From NCBI GenBank assembly GCA_023393915.1, contig JAEXBS010000047.1, positions 496,001-560,000 on the forward strand: DNA of 64,000 nucleotides, read 5' to 3'. Below are positions 63,449-64,000 of the stretch, one piece after another. Origin of the DNA: Bacteroidota bacterium (lineage in GTDB: Bacteria; Bacteroidota; Bacteroidia; Flavobacteriales; Weeksellaceae). Made by a program: the position numbers and the translations under genes. A model generated the notes under the pieces. The model saw nothing but the letters and a program-made list of their open reading frames with translations. It had not been told where the DNA came from and did not search any database. The stretch's first letter is position 1. Every line of letters begins with the position of its first letter.

Positions 63449-63742
63449 CTACTCTTCTTCTTCGTACTGTTCTAGAAAATAAGAAAAACTAAAACCATCC
63501 ACCTCTTCATCTAGGTCCTCTAGGACTACCAATAAATCTTCAAATACCTCCAATTGACCCACTGATAAATTCACCAGTTCTAGATGTAAAGGAAGAGGCA
63601 AAGCCCCTGAAATGACATCTGCTAGCGCATCCAAATTGTCACCAAAAAAGGAAGGCAAATCCATCTGTAGCTTCAATTTTTCGTAGAACTCGTCGTAACT
63701 TCCGATTGAGCTAAAATCAACATAAACTGTTTTCTCTGGCAT
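63449..63742 (-). CDS. Barstar family ribonuclease inhibitor
   Basis: A 97-residue acidic protein with the barstar fold: strand KTVYVDFSSIGS, helix DEFYEKLKLQM, then FFGDNLDALADVISG with the two Asp residues that block the RNase active site. It lies 26 bases downstream of the ribonuclease gene and should give immunity to it. Confidence 0.92.
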   Translation of the reverse strand: MPEKTVYVDFSSIGSYDEFYEKLKLQMDLPSFFGDNLDALADVISGALPLPLHLELVNLSVGQLEVFEDLLVVLEDLDEEVDGFSFSYFLEQYEEEE

Positions 63743-63768
63743 AAATTATAATGTTAAATATTGGGTAA

Positions 63769-63999
63769 CTATTGTTTTTGAAAAGTTTTATAATGGTCCT
63801 TGGATAGCCATACTTCCCCTTTTTTAGTAAAAACGATACGTGCAGGACCTCTTCTTCCGCAATTGTAATTGACATCCGCCTCCAAGTACGTGTTCTCGAT
63901 AGGAAGTTTCTTCTCGCGATTAGAGAAAATATCTCCCCCGATGGCTTGACCAGGCAAAACCTCGCAAAGATTTCCTTCACTGGCATCCCAGCCCTTATT
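63769..63999 (-). CDS. Barnase-type secreted ribonuclease, C-terminal part
   Basis: A partial gene; its 5' end is beyond the window. The 76 visible residues begin NKGWDASEGNLCEVLPGQ, a close match to barnase, then GGDIFSNREKKLP. Catalytic residues are present: Glu in LEADVNY (barnase Glu73), Arg in CGRRG (Arg83), Arg in ARIVF (Arg87) and His in KDHYKTF (His102). It cleaves RNA after guanosine. The signal peptide or any toxin-delivery domain cannot be seen. The in-frame TTG at 63957 is not a real start. Confidence 0.9.
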   Translation of the reverse strand, partial: NKGWDASEGNLCEVLPGQAIGGDIFSNREKKLPIENTYLEADVNYNCGRRGPARIVFTKKGEVWLSKDHYKTFQKQ

Positions 64000-64000
64000 T

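Noticed and set aside
63717..63986. 89-codon minus-strand ORF over the ribonuclease gene
   Set aside because: The other frame reads a clear barnase sequence with all catalytic residues; this one has no family resemblance.

Overview
This window looks like a chromosome segment of a flavobacterium (Bacteroidota, order Flavobacteriales, perhaps near Weeksellaceae). The base composition is AT-rich. Many genes have the Bacteroidota -7 promoter box TAnnTTTG at a short distance, and Shine-Dalgarno sites are weak. The gene content also fits: a 14-subunit nuo operon with a short NuoG, TonB-dependent receptors, DUF349 and PepSY proteins, and lipoproteins. The genus is inference only.

Layout. (1) 1-6.2 kb is a denitrification / nitric oxide cluster: the tail of an Rrf2 iron-sulfur regulator, two DUF2249 proteins, a hemerythrin, a polytopic haem-copper-oxidase-like protein, a DUF59 protein, copper nitrite reductase NirK, a formylglycine-generating-enzyme-like lipoprotein and SCO1. 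(2) 6.2-10.7 kb is an iron uptake pair (TonB siderophore receptor plus PepSY membrane protein) behind a Fur-box-like palindrome, then an MBL-fold hydrolase. (3) 10.9-13.2 kb is a GH3 glycosidase, followed by a sparse AT-rich stretch with two orphan small genes. (4) 14.8-32.7 kb is an integrated mobilizable element in a tRNA-Met(CAT) gene. It is bounded by an 82-bp near-perfect direct repeat made of the tRNA 3' portion plus the tRNA terminator. The element has a tyrosine integrase, a HTH protein, a VapE-like helicase, a Toprim primase, a MobC-like protein and a relaxase, with candidate oriT and iteron sequences. Its cargo (16.3-26.0 kb) is a six-function block: an MmeI-like DNA methyltransferase, a HEPN-like protein, an AlbA_2/HATPase regulator, an ASCH-helicase gene split by an apparent one-base deletion, a GIY-YIG protein, and an unrecognised protein. 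This is the best candidate here for an undescribed restriction-like defence system. (5) 32.8-41.8 kb is housekeeping: methylmalonyl-CoA epimerase, rbfA, a LolC/FtsX-type permease, aroE, a DUF349 protein, ribD, a YigZ-family protein, a zinc peptidase and a GNAT-like protein. (6) 41.9-55.1 kb is the nuoA-N operon for respiratory complex I. (7) 55.4-64 kb holds a GH13 amylase lipoprotein, a pRiA4b ORF-3-like protein, a PhoR/PhoB-type two-component pair diverging from a TonB receptor/lipoprotein pair with PhoB-box-like direct repeats between them, and a barstar/barnase pair cut by the window edge.

Together, the chromosomal genes describe a respiring, nitrite-reducing, polymer-using flavobacterium. 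The element adds horizontal transfer and probable phage-defence functions. All functional statements rest on recognised motifs and family knowledge; no database search was run.
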